64,000 bases of DNA. Origin: Ostreiculturibacter nitratireducens (GTDB lineage: Bacteria > Pseudomonadota > Alphaproteobacteria > Rhodobacterales > Rhodobacteraceae). The position numbers and the translations under genes were made by a program. The notes under the pieces are model-generated. The model was not told the DNA's origin, did not search any database, and was given only the letters and a program-made list of their open reading frames with translations. The stretch is from the NCBI RefSeq assembly GCF_032670585.1, contig NZ_JAVQHL010000001.1:1116001-1180000 (forward strand), given 5' to 3'. Below, piece after piece: positions 1-7,794 of the stretch. Position 1 is the first letter of the stretch. Every line of letters begins with the position of its first letter.

Positions 1-1
1 G

Positions 2-2488
2 GTGATCGACTGGCTCTACGGGCTCGCGAGCCGCCTTGACCGGAAGATCATGGTGCGCCTCGTGAAGGGCGCCTACTGGGATGCCGAGGTGAAGCGGGCC
101 CAGGTCATGGGGCTCGAGGATTTCCCGGTCTTCACCCGCAAGGAAGCGACGGACGTCAGCTACATAGCCAACGCGCGGAAGCTTCTCGGGATGACCGACC
201 GGATCTATCCGCAATTCGCCACTCACAACGCCCACACCGTCGCAGCCATCCTCGACATGGCCGGGAACCGGCCCTTCGAATTCCAGCGCCTGCACGGGAT
301 GGGTGAGCGCCTGCACGACATGATCCTGAAGGAAGAAGGCACGCGCTGCCGGATCTACGCACCCGTCGGCGCGCATCGCGACCTTCTCGCCTACCTCGTC
401 CGCCGGCTTCTCGAGAATGGGGCGAACTCGTCTTTCGTGCACCAGATCGTGGACGAGGATGTGGCCCCCGAGGTGGTTGCCTCCTGCCCGCTCGACGCGG
501 TCGAGGCGCTTCTGCCCGACCCCCGCAACACGGCGATCCGCCGCGGCCCGGACCTGTTCGAGCCCCAGCGCGGAAACTCGGCAGGCTTCGACCTCAGCGA
601 GAGCGGCGTGCTTGCGGCCATCGAGGCCGCGCGCGCGCCCGCTGCTGCGGCAAAAGCCGCCGCCGCGCCGCTGATCGCCGGAGCAGTCGCAGCCACGACG
701 GCGAAGCCCGTCGTGAATCCGGCTACGGGCGAACAGGTTGGTGAAGTCACCGAGGCTACGGCGGAAGACGTCGAAACTGCCCTGGCGGCCGCCGCGCCGT
801 GGCAAGCGAAAGCCGCCGATCGCGCCGCAGTCCTGAAGCGCGCGGCGGAGCTTTACGAGGCCGATTTCGGCCCGATCTTCGCGCTTCTCGCACGCGAGGC
901 CGGCAAGAGCCTTCCCGACGCCGTATCGGAACTCCGCGAAGCCGCGGATTTCCTGCGCTATTACGCCGCGCAGGCGGAGGGCCTCGACCGCCCGGCGCGC
1001 GGTGTCTTCACCTGCGTCAGCCCCTGGAATTTCCCGCTGGCGATCTTCACCGGCCAGGTCGCTGCAGCGCTCGCCGCGGGCAACGCGGTCCTCGCCAAGC
1101 CGGCGGAGCAGACGCCGCTGATCGCCGCGCATGCGGTGCGCCTTCTGCACGAGGCCGGCGTGCCGGCGACCGCGCTCCAACTCCTGCCGGGCGACGGCCC
1201 GACCGTCGGCCGGGCGCTGACCTCCGATCCGCGCGTCTCTGGCGTCGCCTTCACCGGATCGACGGAGACGGCCCAGGCGATCGCCCGCGCGATGGCCGCG
1301 AACCTCGCACCCGGCTCGCCGCTCATCGCCGAGACGGGAGGTCTCAACGCGATGATCGTCGACTCGACGGCGCTCCCCGAGCAGGCGGTGCGCGACATCG
1401 TCGCTTCGGCCTTCCAGTCGGCGGGCCAGCGCTGCTCGGCGCTGCGTTGCCTCTACCTGCAGGACGACATCGCCGAGACGGTCCTCGAGATGCTCTTCGG
1501 CGCGATGGACGAGCTTGCGGTCGGCGACCCCTGGGCGCTGTCGACCGACGTCGGCCCGGTGATCGACGCCGAGGCGCTCGCCACGATCCGCGCGCATGTC
1601 GACAGGGCCCGCAGTGAGGGCCGTGTACTCAAGGAACTCGCCACGCCTCTCACCGGCACCTTCGCCGCCCCGACGGTGCTACGCGTGAAAGGCATCAAGG
1701 ACCTCGAGCGCGAGATCTTCGGTCCGGTGCTGCATGTCGCGACGTTCCGCGCCGCGCACATGGAACGCGTCATCGCGAACATCAACGCCACCGGATACGG
1801 GCTGACCTTCGGGCTCCACAGCCGGATCGACAACCGGGTGCAGGAGGTGACCGAAGCGGTGCGCGCGGGCAACCTCTACGTCAACCGGAACCAGATCGGC
1901 GCCGTCGTAGGCTCGCAGCCCTTCGGGGGCGAGGGGCTGTCGGGCACGGGACCGAAAGCTGGCGGGCCGCACTACCTGACTCGCTTCACGGCGGCGGCGC
2001 AGGCGCCCCTGTGGGAAGACGCGCCCGGCTCGGCGGAAGGCGAAGCCGCGCTGGCGAAACGCATCGCGTCGGCAAAGGTCCCCGCCACGCCGATCGCGAG
2101 CGAAGACATGCCGGGCCCCACGGGCGAATCCAACCGTCTGACGCTTCACACCCGTGCGCCGGTTCTCTGCCTCGGCCCGGGGGCGGAATCCACGCGTGAG
2201 CAGGCGAAGGCTGTGAACGAACTCGGCGGCATCGCCATCGAGGCGCCGGGCGTGCTTCCCGCGGGCGCTCTCACCCGGCTGTCGGGCTTTTCGGCGGCGA
2301 TCTTCTGGGGCCCCGAAGCCGAAGCGCGTCGGCTTGCCACCGAACTCGCAGCCCGACCCGGGCCGATCCTGCCTCTCATCACCGGCATGCCGGATCGCGG
2401 TCACGTGACGCTCGAGCGCCACACCTGCGTGGACACCACCGCGGCGGGGGGCAACGCGGCGCTTCTTGCCGAGGCGGCATCCGCCTGA
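2..2488 (+). CDS. putA: Bifunctional proline dehydrogenase / L-glutamate gamma-semialdehyde dehydrogenase, 3' part
   Basis: PutA oxidises proline to pyrroline-5-carboxylate using FAD, then to glutamate using NAD+. The window opens inside the gene: 828 codons remain, and the N-terminal part of the proline dehydrogenase domain is missing. The end of the PRODH barrel is visible (RLVKGAYWD near residue 20 of the fragment, FEFQRLHGMGERLHD near 95, RIYAPVGAHRDLLAYLVRR near 118). The aldehyde dehydrogenase half follows: SPWNFP near 340, FTGST near 420, and the catalytic cysteine in GQRCSALR at fragment residue 478. The end of the protein matches the extra C-terminal domain of long PutAs. The reading frame is open throughout. 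A perfect 9-bp stem-loop follows the stop. The call is secure; only the 5' end is unknown. Confidence 0.97.
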   Translation: MIDWLYGLASRLDRKIMVRLVKGAYWDAEVKRAQVMGLEDFPVFTRKEATDVSYIANARKLLGMTDRIYPQFATHNAHTVAAILDMAGNRPFEFQRLHGMGERLHDMILKEEGTRCRIYAPVGAHRDLLAYLVRRLLENGANSSFVHQIVDEDVAPEVVASCPLDAVEALLPDPRNTAIRRGPDLFEPQRGNSAGFDLSESGVLAAIEAARAPAAAAKAAAAPLIAGAVAATTAKPVVNPATGEQVGEVTEATAEDVETALAAAAPWQAKAADRAAVLKRAAELYEADFGPIFALLAREAGKSLPDAVSELREAADFLRYYAAQAEGLDRPARGVFTCVSPWNFPLAIFTGQVAAALAAGNAVLAKPAEQTPLIAAHAVRLLHEAGVPATALQLLPGDGPTVGRALTSDPRVSGVAFTGSTETAQAIARAMAANLAPGSPLIAETGGLNAMIVDSTALPEQAVRDIVASAFQSAGQRCSALRCLYLQDDIAETVLEMLFGAMDELAVGDPWALSTDVGPVIDAEALATIRAHVDRARSEGRVLKELATPLTGTFAAPTVLRVKGIKDLEREIFGPVLHVATFRAAHMERVIANINATGYGLTFGLHSRIDNRVQEVTEAVRAGNLYVNRNQIGAVVGSQPFGGEGLSGTGPKAGGPHYLTRFTAAAQAPLWEDAPGSAEGEAALAKRIASAKVPATPIASEDMPGPTGESNRLTLHTRAPVLCLGPGAESTREQAKAVNELGGIAIEAPGVLPAGALTRLSGFSAAIFWGPEAEARRLATELAARPGPILPLITGMPDRGHVTLERHTCVDTTAAGGNAALLAEAASA

Positions 2489-2493
2489 CGGTT

Positions 2494-2514
2494 CCGCCCG
2501 GCACTGCCGGGCGG
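2494..2514 (+). terminator. GC stem-loop after putA
   Basis: CCGCCCGGC and GCCGGGCGG form a perfect 9-bp stem with a 3-base loop, six bases after the putA stop. No T-run follows, so it may be a weak or Rho-assisted terminator or only an mRNA 3'-end stabiliser. Confidence 0.45.
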
Positions 2515-2556
2515 CACCCGCTTGACGGGCGGACGAGGACAGGCGAGCCTCGACCC

Positions 2557-3297
2557 ATGTTTCCGATCCGCGATCACAACCCTTCCGACCGAACGCCAGT
2601 CGTCACCCTGGGGCTGATCGCGGTGAACATCCTCGTGTTCCTCGTCTCGCTCCCGTATTTCTCAAGCGAGCGCGCGCTTTACGCGTTCTTCGGGGATTGG
2701 GCGATGATCCCGGCCGCCATATCCTCGGGGCAGAACCTGCACGGCCTCTTCACCTCGATGTTCCTGCATGCCGGGTTCATGCATCTTGCCGGCAACATGC
2801 TCTTCCTCTGGATCTTCGGGGACAATCTCGAAGACCAGATGGGGCATGTGGGCTTCCTCGCCTTCTACGTCATCTGCGGTCTCGCCGCCGCCGGGGCGCA
2901 TCTGGCCGCCGATCCGATGAGCCGCGTGCCCACCGTCGGCGCCTCCGGCGCGATCGGGGGCGTGATGGGGGGGTACCTCCTCCTCTTCCCCAAGGCGCGA
3001 GTCGATGTCCTCCTGGTCTTCGTGATCTTCTTCCGGGTCGTGGTGCTTCCGGCATGGATGATGCTCGGGCTTTGGTTCCTCATGCAGTTGCTGAGTGGCG
3101 TTGCCGTCGACGCCTCGATGGGAGGGATCGCCTATTGGGCGCATGCGGGCGGTTTCCTCACCGGGCTCGCGCTTACCGTGCCGGTCTGGCTCCGACGCGG
3201 CGCGCGCAGCTACTGGGACCGGACGGCGGGACGCCCGCCCCACCCCGAGAGCCGCTACTCGCGTTCATCGGTTCCGCTGATCCGGCGCAAGAAATGA
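2557..3297 (+). CDS. Rhomboid family intramembrane serine protease
   Basis: A predicted integral membrane protease of 246 aa that cleaves transmembrane helices within the bilayer. The first segment is a hydrophobic helix (about residues 14-36). The rhomboid signature follows: HAGFMHLAGNMLFLWIFG with the conserved HxxxN, the serine motif GASGAIGG (catalytic Ser130), and the partner histidine in YWAHAGG (His196). Roughly six membrane helices can be read, as expected for the bacterial core type. The protein ends in a short basic tail. It stands alone between putA and the convergent suhB-type gene. Substrates cannot be guessed from context. Confidence 0.93.
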   Translation: MFPIRDHNPSDRTPVVTLGLIAVNILVFLVSLPYFSSERALYAFFGDWAMIPAAISSGQNLHGLFTSMFLHAGFMHLAGNMLFLWIFGDNLEDQMGHVGFLAFYVICGLAAAGAHLAADPMSRVPTVGASGAIGGVMGGYLLLFPKARVDVLLVFVIFFRVVVLPAWMMLGLWFLMQLLSGVAVDASMGGIAYWAHAGGFLTGLALTVPVWLRRGARSYWDRTAGRPPHPESRYSRSSVPLIRRKK

Positions 3298-3355
3298 CAA
3301 TGCCGCGCGCGGGCTCCCGGCAACCGCCGGCTCCGTCTGACGATGTCCCGGTGTT

Positions 3356-3376
3356 CAGAGGGCCGACAGCCCTCTG
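3356..3376. terminator. Stem-loop between convergent rhomboid and suhB-like genes
   Basis: CAGAGGGC, a 5-base loop and GCCCTCTG form a perfect 8-bp stem directly beside the suhB-like stop codon. The position between two converging genes fits a shared terminator, though neither side has a clear T-run. Confidence 0.5.
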
Positions 3377-4168
3377 TCAGGCGCGCTCGCGCAGGATCTT
3401 GCAGAGCGGCTCGAACAGTTCGGCGTTGCCGGCGATGACGCCACCCGAGCCGAAGATGTCGTAGCCCTCGCGCAGCGGGCCGGTGAAGCCGCCCGCCTCA
3501 CGCACGATGACCAGCCCTGCGGCCATGTCCCAGGCATTGAGCCCGCGTTCCCAGAAGCCGTCGTAGCGGCCCGCGGCCACATAGGCGAAATCGAGCGCCG
3601 CGGCGCCCCAGCGGCGCACGCCGGCGCAGACGGGCATGAGGCGCGCAAGGTCCTGAAGCGTCGCGGGCAGGGTCGAACGGCCACCGAAGGGAACGCCGGT
3701 GGCGAAAATCGCCTCGATCATGTTCTTGCGTCCAGAAACGCGGAGCCGCGTTTCATTGAGGAAGGCGCCGCCGCCCTTCTCGGCCCAGAAAAGTTCATCC
3801 TTCGCCGGGTCGAAGATCACCCCGGCCACGACTTCGCCCTTGTGCTCAAGAGCGATCGAAACGGCCCAGTGCGGCAGGCCGTGCAGGAAGTTCGTCGTCC
3901 CATCCAGCGGATCGACGATCCAGCGGCGGGTCGGGTCCTGACCCTCGGCCTCGCCCGTTTCCTCGCCAAGCCAGCCGTAGCTCGGCCGCGCGCCCATCAG
4001 TTCTTCCTTGATGATCCGCTCAGCCTCGCGATCTGCGCGGCTAACGAAGTCGCCGGCGCCCTTCATCGAAACCTGCAGGTTCTCGACCTCGCGGAAATCC
4101 TTCACGAGGCTCCGGCCGGCCTTTCTCGCCGCCTTGATCATCAGGTTGAGATTGGCGCTGCCTTGCAT
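3377..4168 (-). CDS. suhB: Inositol monophosphatase family protein (SuhB type)
   Basis: A Mg2+-dependent, Li+-sensitive phosphatase of 263 aa, the normal family length. The metal-binding motifs are present: GEE (68-70), the hallmark VDPLDGTTNF starting at residue 85, and WDMAAG with the following REAGG near the C-terminus. The usual substrate is myo-inositol-1-phosphate. In bacteria SuhB also binds RNA polymerase/NusA during rRNA transcription; this is family knowledge and not visible here. An AAGGAG ribosome-binding site precedes the ATG. The gene converges on the rhomboid gene and is not in an operon with the metR-like gene upstream. Confidence 0.92.
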   Translation of the reverse strand: MQGSANLNLMIKAARKAGRSLVKDFREVENLQVSMKGAGDFVSRADREAERIIKEELMGARPSYGWLGEETGEAEGQDPTRRWIVDPLDGTTNFLHGLPHWAVSIALEHKGEVVAGVIFDPAKDELFWAEKGGGAFLNETRLRVSGRKNMIEAIFATGVPFGGRSTLPATLQDLARLMPVCAGVRRWGAAALDFAYVAAGRYDGFWERGLNAWDMAAGLVIVREAGGFTGPLREGYDIFGSGGVIAGNAELFEPLCKILRERA

Positions 4169-4274
4169 CGGGGGGGCTCCTTGTCGTCAAGCCGCCGCTA
4201 TACGCGCGCAGAACCGCAATGTGAAGCCGCCGATCCCCGGCAAGCGCGTGATTTTCGCGGAAATACTCCGCCGA

Positions 4275-5180
4275 TCACGCCCTTTGCAGCTTCATCGGCT
4301 CGGTCCGGCCTAGGCGGAGCACATGCGCCATGTATGGCTTCACCGCGTCTTCCTCCCGCACCGCGGCGTAAAGGCGCTTCGTCAGCCCCTTCTCCGTGAC
4401 CGGGCGGGTGACGTAGTCCGGCTGGTATCTCACCTCGCGCAGGACCCAGTCCGGCAGCACGGCGACCCCTCTGTTCGCCGCGACGAGCATGAGGATCACG
4501 GCTGTCAGTTCGACCTGCCGCACGGCCCGGGGTTCGACCTTGGCGGGCGTCAGGACCTCCGTGAAAACGTCAAGCCGGGTGCGCTCCACCGGATAGGTGA
4601 TCAGCATCTGGTCGCGGAAGTCGTCCGCCGTGACGAAGGGCTTCTCCGCTAGCGGGTTCTGCGCCGAGGCGACGAACAGCGGCGCGTAGTCGAAGAGTGG
4701 CACGAAGGTAATGCCCGGGATTTCCTCGGGGTCGGAAGAAATGACGAGGTCCACCTCCTCCCTCAGAAGCGCGGGCATCGCGCCGAAGGCGAGGCCGGGG
4801 CGAATATCCACGTCGACGTCGGGCCAGGCGCGGCGGAAGCGGTCCAGCACGGGAAACAGCCAGTCGAAACAGGCGTGGCATTCGATGGCGATGTGCAGGC
4901 GTCCCGACTTTCCCGACCGAAGGCCACGGAATTCCTCCTCGAGCGCCTCGACCTCGGGCAGCACCCGTTCGGCCAGACGCAGAAGTTTCATGCCGGCAGC
5001 CGAGAGTTTCAGGGGCTTCGACCGGCGCACGAACAGTTCGACCCCGGCCTGCTGCTCGATCCCCTTCACCTGGTGTGACAGTGCGGACTGTGTGATGTTC
5101 AACTGATCCGCAGCACGGGCGAGCCCGCCGGCCGTATGGATCGCGCGGATCGTCCTGAGGTGTCGGAATTCCAGATGCAT
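4275..5180 (-). CDS. metR: LysR-type regulator of methionine genes, MetR
   Basis: A LysR-type regulator of 301 aa. An N-terminal winged helix-turn-helix (about residues 1-60, with NITQSALSHQVKGIEQQAG as the recognition region) is followed by a periplasmic-binding-protein-like effector domain. In the family, MetR uses homocysteine as co-effector and activates metE, metF and similar genes. The assignment rests on the protein's N-terminus, on divergence from metF, and on an exact MetR box (TGAA-N5-TTCA) in the intergenic region. Such regulators usually also control their own promoter. The ATG at 5180 is the natural start. Confidence 0.9.
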   Translation of the reverse strand: MHLEFRHLRTIRAIHTAGGLARAADQLNITQSALSHQVKGIEQQAGVELFVRRSKPLKLSAAGMKLLRLAERVLPEVEALEEEFRGLRSGKSGRLHIAIECHACFDWLFPVLDRFRRAWPDVDVDIRPGLAFGAMPALLREEVDLVISSDPEEIPGITFVPLFDYAPLFVASAQNPLAEKPFVTADDFRDQMLITYPVERTRLDVFTEVLTPAKVEPRAVRQVELTAVILMLVAANRGVAVLPDWVLREVRYQPDYVTRPVTEKGLTKRLYAAVREEDAVKPYMAHVLRLGRTEPMKLQRA

Positions 5181-5208
5181 GAACGGCCTTTATGCAGAAT
5201 GACTCATG

Positions 5209-5237
5209 TTCATGTTGAATATTATGAATTGGCTTCA
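5209..5237. promoter_or_regulatory. MetR operator between metR and metF
   Basis: TGAATTGGCTTCA at 5225-5237 is an exact copy of the MetR consensus TGAA-N5-TTCA. A second inverted pair with a 3-base spacer (TTCA-TGT-TGAA, 5209-5219) lies just beside it. The whole interval is AT-rich compared with the genes on either side, as expected for a divergent promoter. Family knowledge supports MetR control of metF; occupancy is inferred. Confidence 0.75.
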
Positions 5238-5284
5238 ATTTTCAAGGCGTGCCAAAAGGGGGGCAACGAAAGGACGCCAAAACC

Positions 5285-6151
5285 ATGACCACGCCCCGTG
5301 TTTCATTCGAATTCTTCCCGCCGCAGACGCTCGATGCCTCTTTCCGGCTTTGGGAAACCGTTCAGGCCCTGGCCCCGCTGAACCCCTCCTTCGTCTCGGT
5401 GACCTATGGCGCTGGCGGGACGACGCGGCAGCTCACGCATGAGGCGGTGACGACGATCGGGGCGAATTACGGCCTGAACGTCGCCGCGCACCTGACCTGC
5501 GTCGACGCGGCGAAAACCGACACCCTCGCCATCGCGGACAGCTACGCCGCCGCCGGTGTGACCGAAATCGTGGCGCTTCGCGGCGACGCGCCCAAGGGCA
5601 CGCAGAGGTTCCGGCCGCATCCTGAGGGTTTCGCCTCCTCCGTCGAACTGATCGAGGCGCTGGCGGATACCGGCGATTTCAACATCCGCGTTGGGGCCTA
5701 CCCCGAACCGCACCCGGACGCCGCCGACACCGCCGCCGACGTCGCCTGGCTGAAACGCAAGATCGACGCCGGCGCCACTTCGGCGATCACCCAGTTCTTC
5801 TTCGAGGCAGAAACCTTCTTCCGGTTCCGCGACGCCTGCGAAAAGGCGGGGATCGACGCCCCGATCATCCCCGGCATCCTGCCGATCCAGTCCTGGGCCG
5901 GCGCGAAGCGGTTCGCGGCGCGCTGCGGCACGAACGTGCCCCAGTGGGTGGAAGAAGCGTTTGCCGCCGCCGAACGGGACGGGCGCGAGCAGCTTCTCGC
6001 CACGGCGATCGCGACGGAACTCTGCGACGACCTGATCCGCGGCGGGGTGGACGATCTGCACTTCTACACGCTGAACCGCCCGGCTCTGACGCGCGACATC
6101 TGCCACGCGCTCGGCGTGGTGCCCGAAGTCAGCCTTCAGCGGGTCGCGTGA
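5285..6151 (+). CDS. metF: 5,10-methylenetetrahydrofolate reductase
   Basis: Reduces 5,10-methylene-THF to 5-methyl-THF with FAD and NAD(P)H, supplying the methyl group for methionine synthesis. The 288-aa protein has the typical opening (VSFEFFPP at residues 5-12) and SVTYGAGG near 37, a GAYPE(P/A)HP segment near 140, and TSAITQFFFEAETFFRF near 165-182. I chose the ATG at 5285, preceded by AAGGACG, over an in-frame GTG at 5249 because family members start close to FEFFPP. It is divergent from metR across the MetR box, so homocysteine-responsive activation is likely. Confidence 0.95.
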   Translation: MTTPRVSFEFFPPQTLDASFRLWETVQALAPLNPSFVSVTYGAGGTTRQLTHEAVTTIGANYGLNVAAHLTCVDAAKTDTLAIADSYAAAGVTEIVALRGDAPKGTQRFRPHPEGFASSVELIEALADTGDFNIRVGAYPEPHPDAADTAADVAWLKRKIDAGATSAITQFFFEAETFFRFRDACEKAGIDAPIIPGILPIQSWAGAKRFAARCGTNVPQWVEEAFAAAERDGREQLLATAIATELCDDLIRGGVDDLHFYTLNRPALTRDICHALGVVPEVSLQRVA

Positions 6152-6224
6152 CACCCCTTGCACCGGTTGCTGCAGAGGATAGCCTGACCCCGGCCCCGAT
6201 TTCCGGGCGCCGGGGAGGTGCATC

Positions 6225-6713
6225 TTGACCGAGCCGTTCATCGCCACGAAACACGAGGACGTCGCCACGCGCGAAGTCCTCCTGTCTCAGTCGGGCTACG
6301 ACTTCATGCGGGGGATGCTCGAGGGCCGCATCGCCCATCCAGCGATCGCGGGCACGCTCGGATACCACCTGCACCTCGTCGAGGAGGGTCGGGTGATCTT
6401 TCGTGGAGCGCCTGCCTTCGCGCACACGAACCCCGTCGGCGCCGTGCACGGCGGCTGGTACGGCACGCTGCTGGACAGCTGCATGGCCTGCGCCGTGATG
6501 ACGATGGTGCCGAAGGGTCAGTTCTACACGACGCTGGAATACCGCGTGAACATCACCCGCGCCCTGCCCCCGGGCACCGAGATCGACGCGGAAGGGATCA
6601 TTCAGCACATCGGCCGCACGACCGGCGTGGCGAGGGGCGAAATCCGGGGCGTCGCGGACGGGAAACTCTACGCCACCGGCTCCACCACATGCCTCATCAT
6701 GGATGGCCGCTGA
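6225..6713 (+). CDS. PaaI-family hotdog thioesterase
   Basis: A 162-aa single-hotdog protein with the acyl-CoA thioesterase signature near residues 66-82 (NPVGAVHGGWYGTLLDSC: the HGG turn and following helix) and VNITRALPPGT near 108. Family members hydrolyse acyl- or phenylacetyl-CoA thioesters in the cytoplasm. The true substrate cannot be inferred. The start is a TTG at 6225, placed 6-7 bases after GGGGAGG; no ATG in frame fits as well. The 3' end overlaps the convergent DUF2235 gene by 17 bp. Confidence 0.85.
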   Translation: MTEPFIATKHEDVATREVLLSQSGYDFMRGMLEGRIAHPAIAGTLGYHLHLVEEGRVIFRGAPAFAHTNPVGAVHGGWYGTLLDSCMACAVMTMVPKGQFYTTLEYRVNITRALPPGTEIDAEGIIQHIGRTTGVARGEIRGVADGKLYATGSTTCLIMDGR

Positions 6714-7794
6714 CCGGCTCCCCCAGCGTTTCGATCGGGCGCACGATGAAGGCGCGGGGTTTCTTGCGATGGCCCAGCGCCGTGGGGTGCAGGCGTTCCG
6801 ACGGATCGTTCCCCGCCACGCGCGGCGCGCGGAACAGGAAGACTTTTCCCCATCCGGACCAAGTTCCGATCGACGGCGCCTCCGGATCCGTCAGGAAACG
6901 CCCCCGCCAGTCCGGCGGGAGCGTGAGCCCCGCAGCCTCGGCCCGCTCGAGCATCCAGGCGAGCGGAATGTTCGACAGCGGCCGCGCCGCCTCTTCACCG
7001 CCCAGCTGACCACCGATGTCGCCATGCGTGCCCCGGAACCAGACCTGCTCCACATGCCCTCGAAACTCCGGAGGACATTCCCACAGAACCGGCTCGTAGA
7101 CCGACCGCGTTTCATCGAGCGCGAGGGCATGAAACCCGTTGAGGATCGTGGGACCAAGGTTCTGGTTGTGGAAGCGGTGCTGAGGCTCGGTAAGGACCCA
7201 CAGCAGGGGAAGGCGCAGCCCGAGTGCCTTGACTGTGTCGAAGACGCCGAGCATCTGGATATCGACGCCAGTGTGGCAGAAGCGCCGGACGAATTCCTTT
7301 TCGGCGGGCCGCTCGGTTTCCGCCTGATAGTATCGATAGGCGAGCGTGATGTTCCGCTCCGTCGCGGCGTCCGCGCGCAACAGCCCCACCTGGTCGATCA
7401 TCCCTGCGAGAGAGCGGACCGCGAAGGCGCCGCGGGAATAGCCGAAGAGGAAGATGCGGTCGCCCGGCCGATAGTGGCTCGCCAGCCAGCCATAGGTGCG
7501 CCGGATCTGCCGGTTGATCCCGCGACCCATGGCGACGTCCGTCGTGTTGCGCCATTGCCGCCACTGCACGCCTGCCTCGTAGTAGAGGACCTGCTGGGTC
7601 CTGATCGGCATCGACAGGAGCAGCTTGTAGATCAGCCCGATGTTGGTTTCCTCACCGTCTTCAAGCGAGGACATCGTTCCGTCCAGGAGTATCACGTGAT
7701 CGCAGGGCTCCCGCCCTCGCATCGGCGCATGGGTTTCGACCCGGCGCGCGACACGGAGGAGCCTGAGGATGCGATCAGTGAACTGGCGCAACAC
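6697..7794 (-). CDS. DUF2235 alpha/beta-hydrolase protein
   Basis: A 365-aa protein of the DUF2235 family, which includes the type VI phospholipase effectors of the Tle1 group and many uncharacterised hydrolases. The entry motif ILLDGT is at about residues 35-40. The nucleophile elbow GYSRGAF is at 118-124, with Ser120 as the likely nucleophile. GTHGDIGG follows at about 265 and resembles the family's late Asp/His region. No signal peptide or type VI genes are seen nearby, so an effector role is not supported. The GTG start at 7794 lies within the 3' end of the upstream molybdenum hydroxylase gene (20-bp overlap), suggesting co-transcription. Function unknown. Confidence 0.82.
   Translation of the reverse strand: MLRQFTDRILRLLRVARRVETHAPMRGREPCDHVILLDGTMSSLEDGEETNIGLIYKLLLSMPIRTQQVLYYEAGVQWRQWRNTTDVAMGRGINRQIRRTYGWLASHYRPGDRIFLFGYSRGAFAVRSLAGMIDQVGLLRADAATERNITLAYRYYQAETERPAEKEFVRRFCHTGVDIQMLGVFDTVKALGLRLPLLWVLTEPQHRFHNQNLGPTILNGFHALALDETRSVYEPVLWECPPEFRGHVEQVWFRGTHGDIGGQLGGEEAARPLSNIPLAWMLERAEAAGLTLPPDWRGRFLTDPEAPSIGTWSGWGKVFLFRAPRVAGNDPSERLHPTALGHRKKPRAFIVRPIETLGEPVSGHP

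Noticed and set aside
6697..7794. Type VI secretion phospholipase effector
   Set aside because: The domain fits the broad family, but there is no type VI cluster, immunity gene or VgrG nearby.
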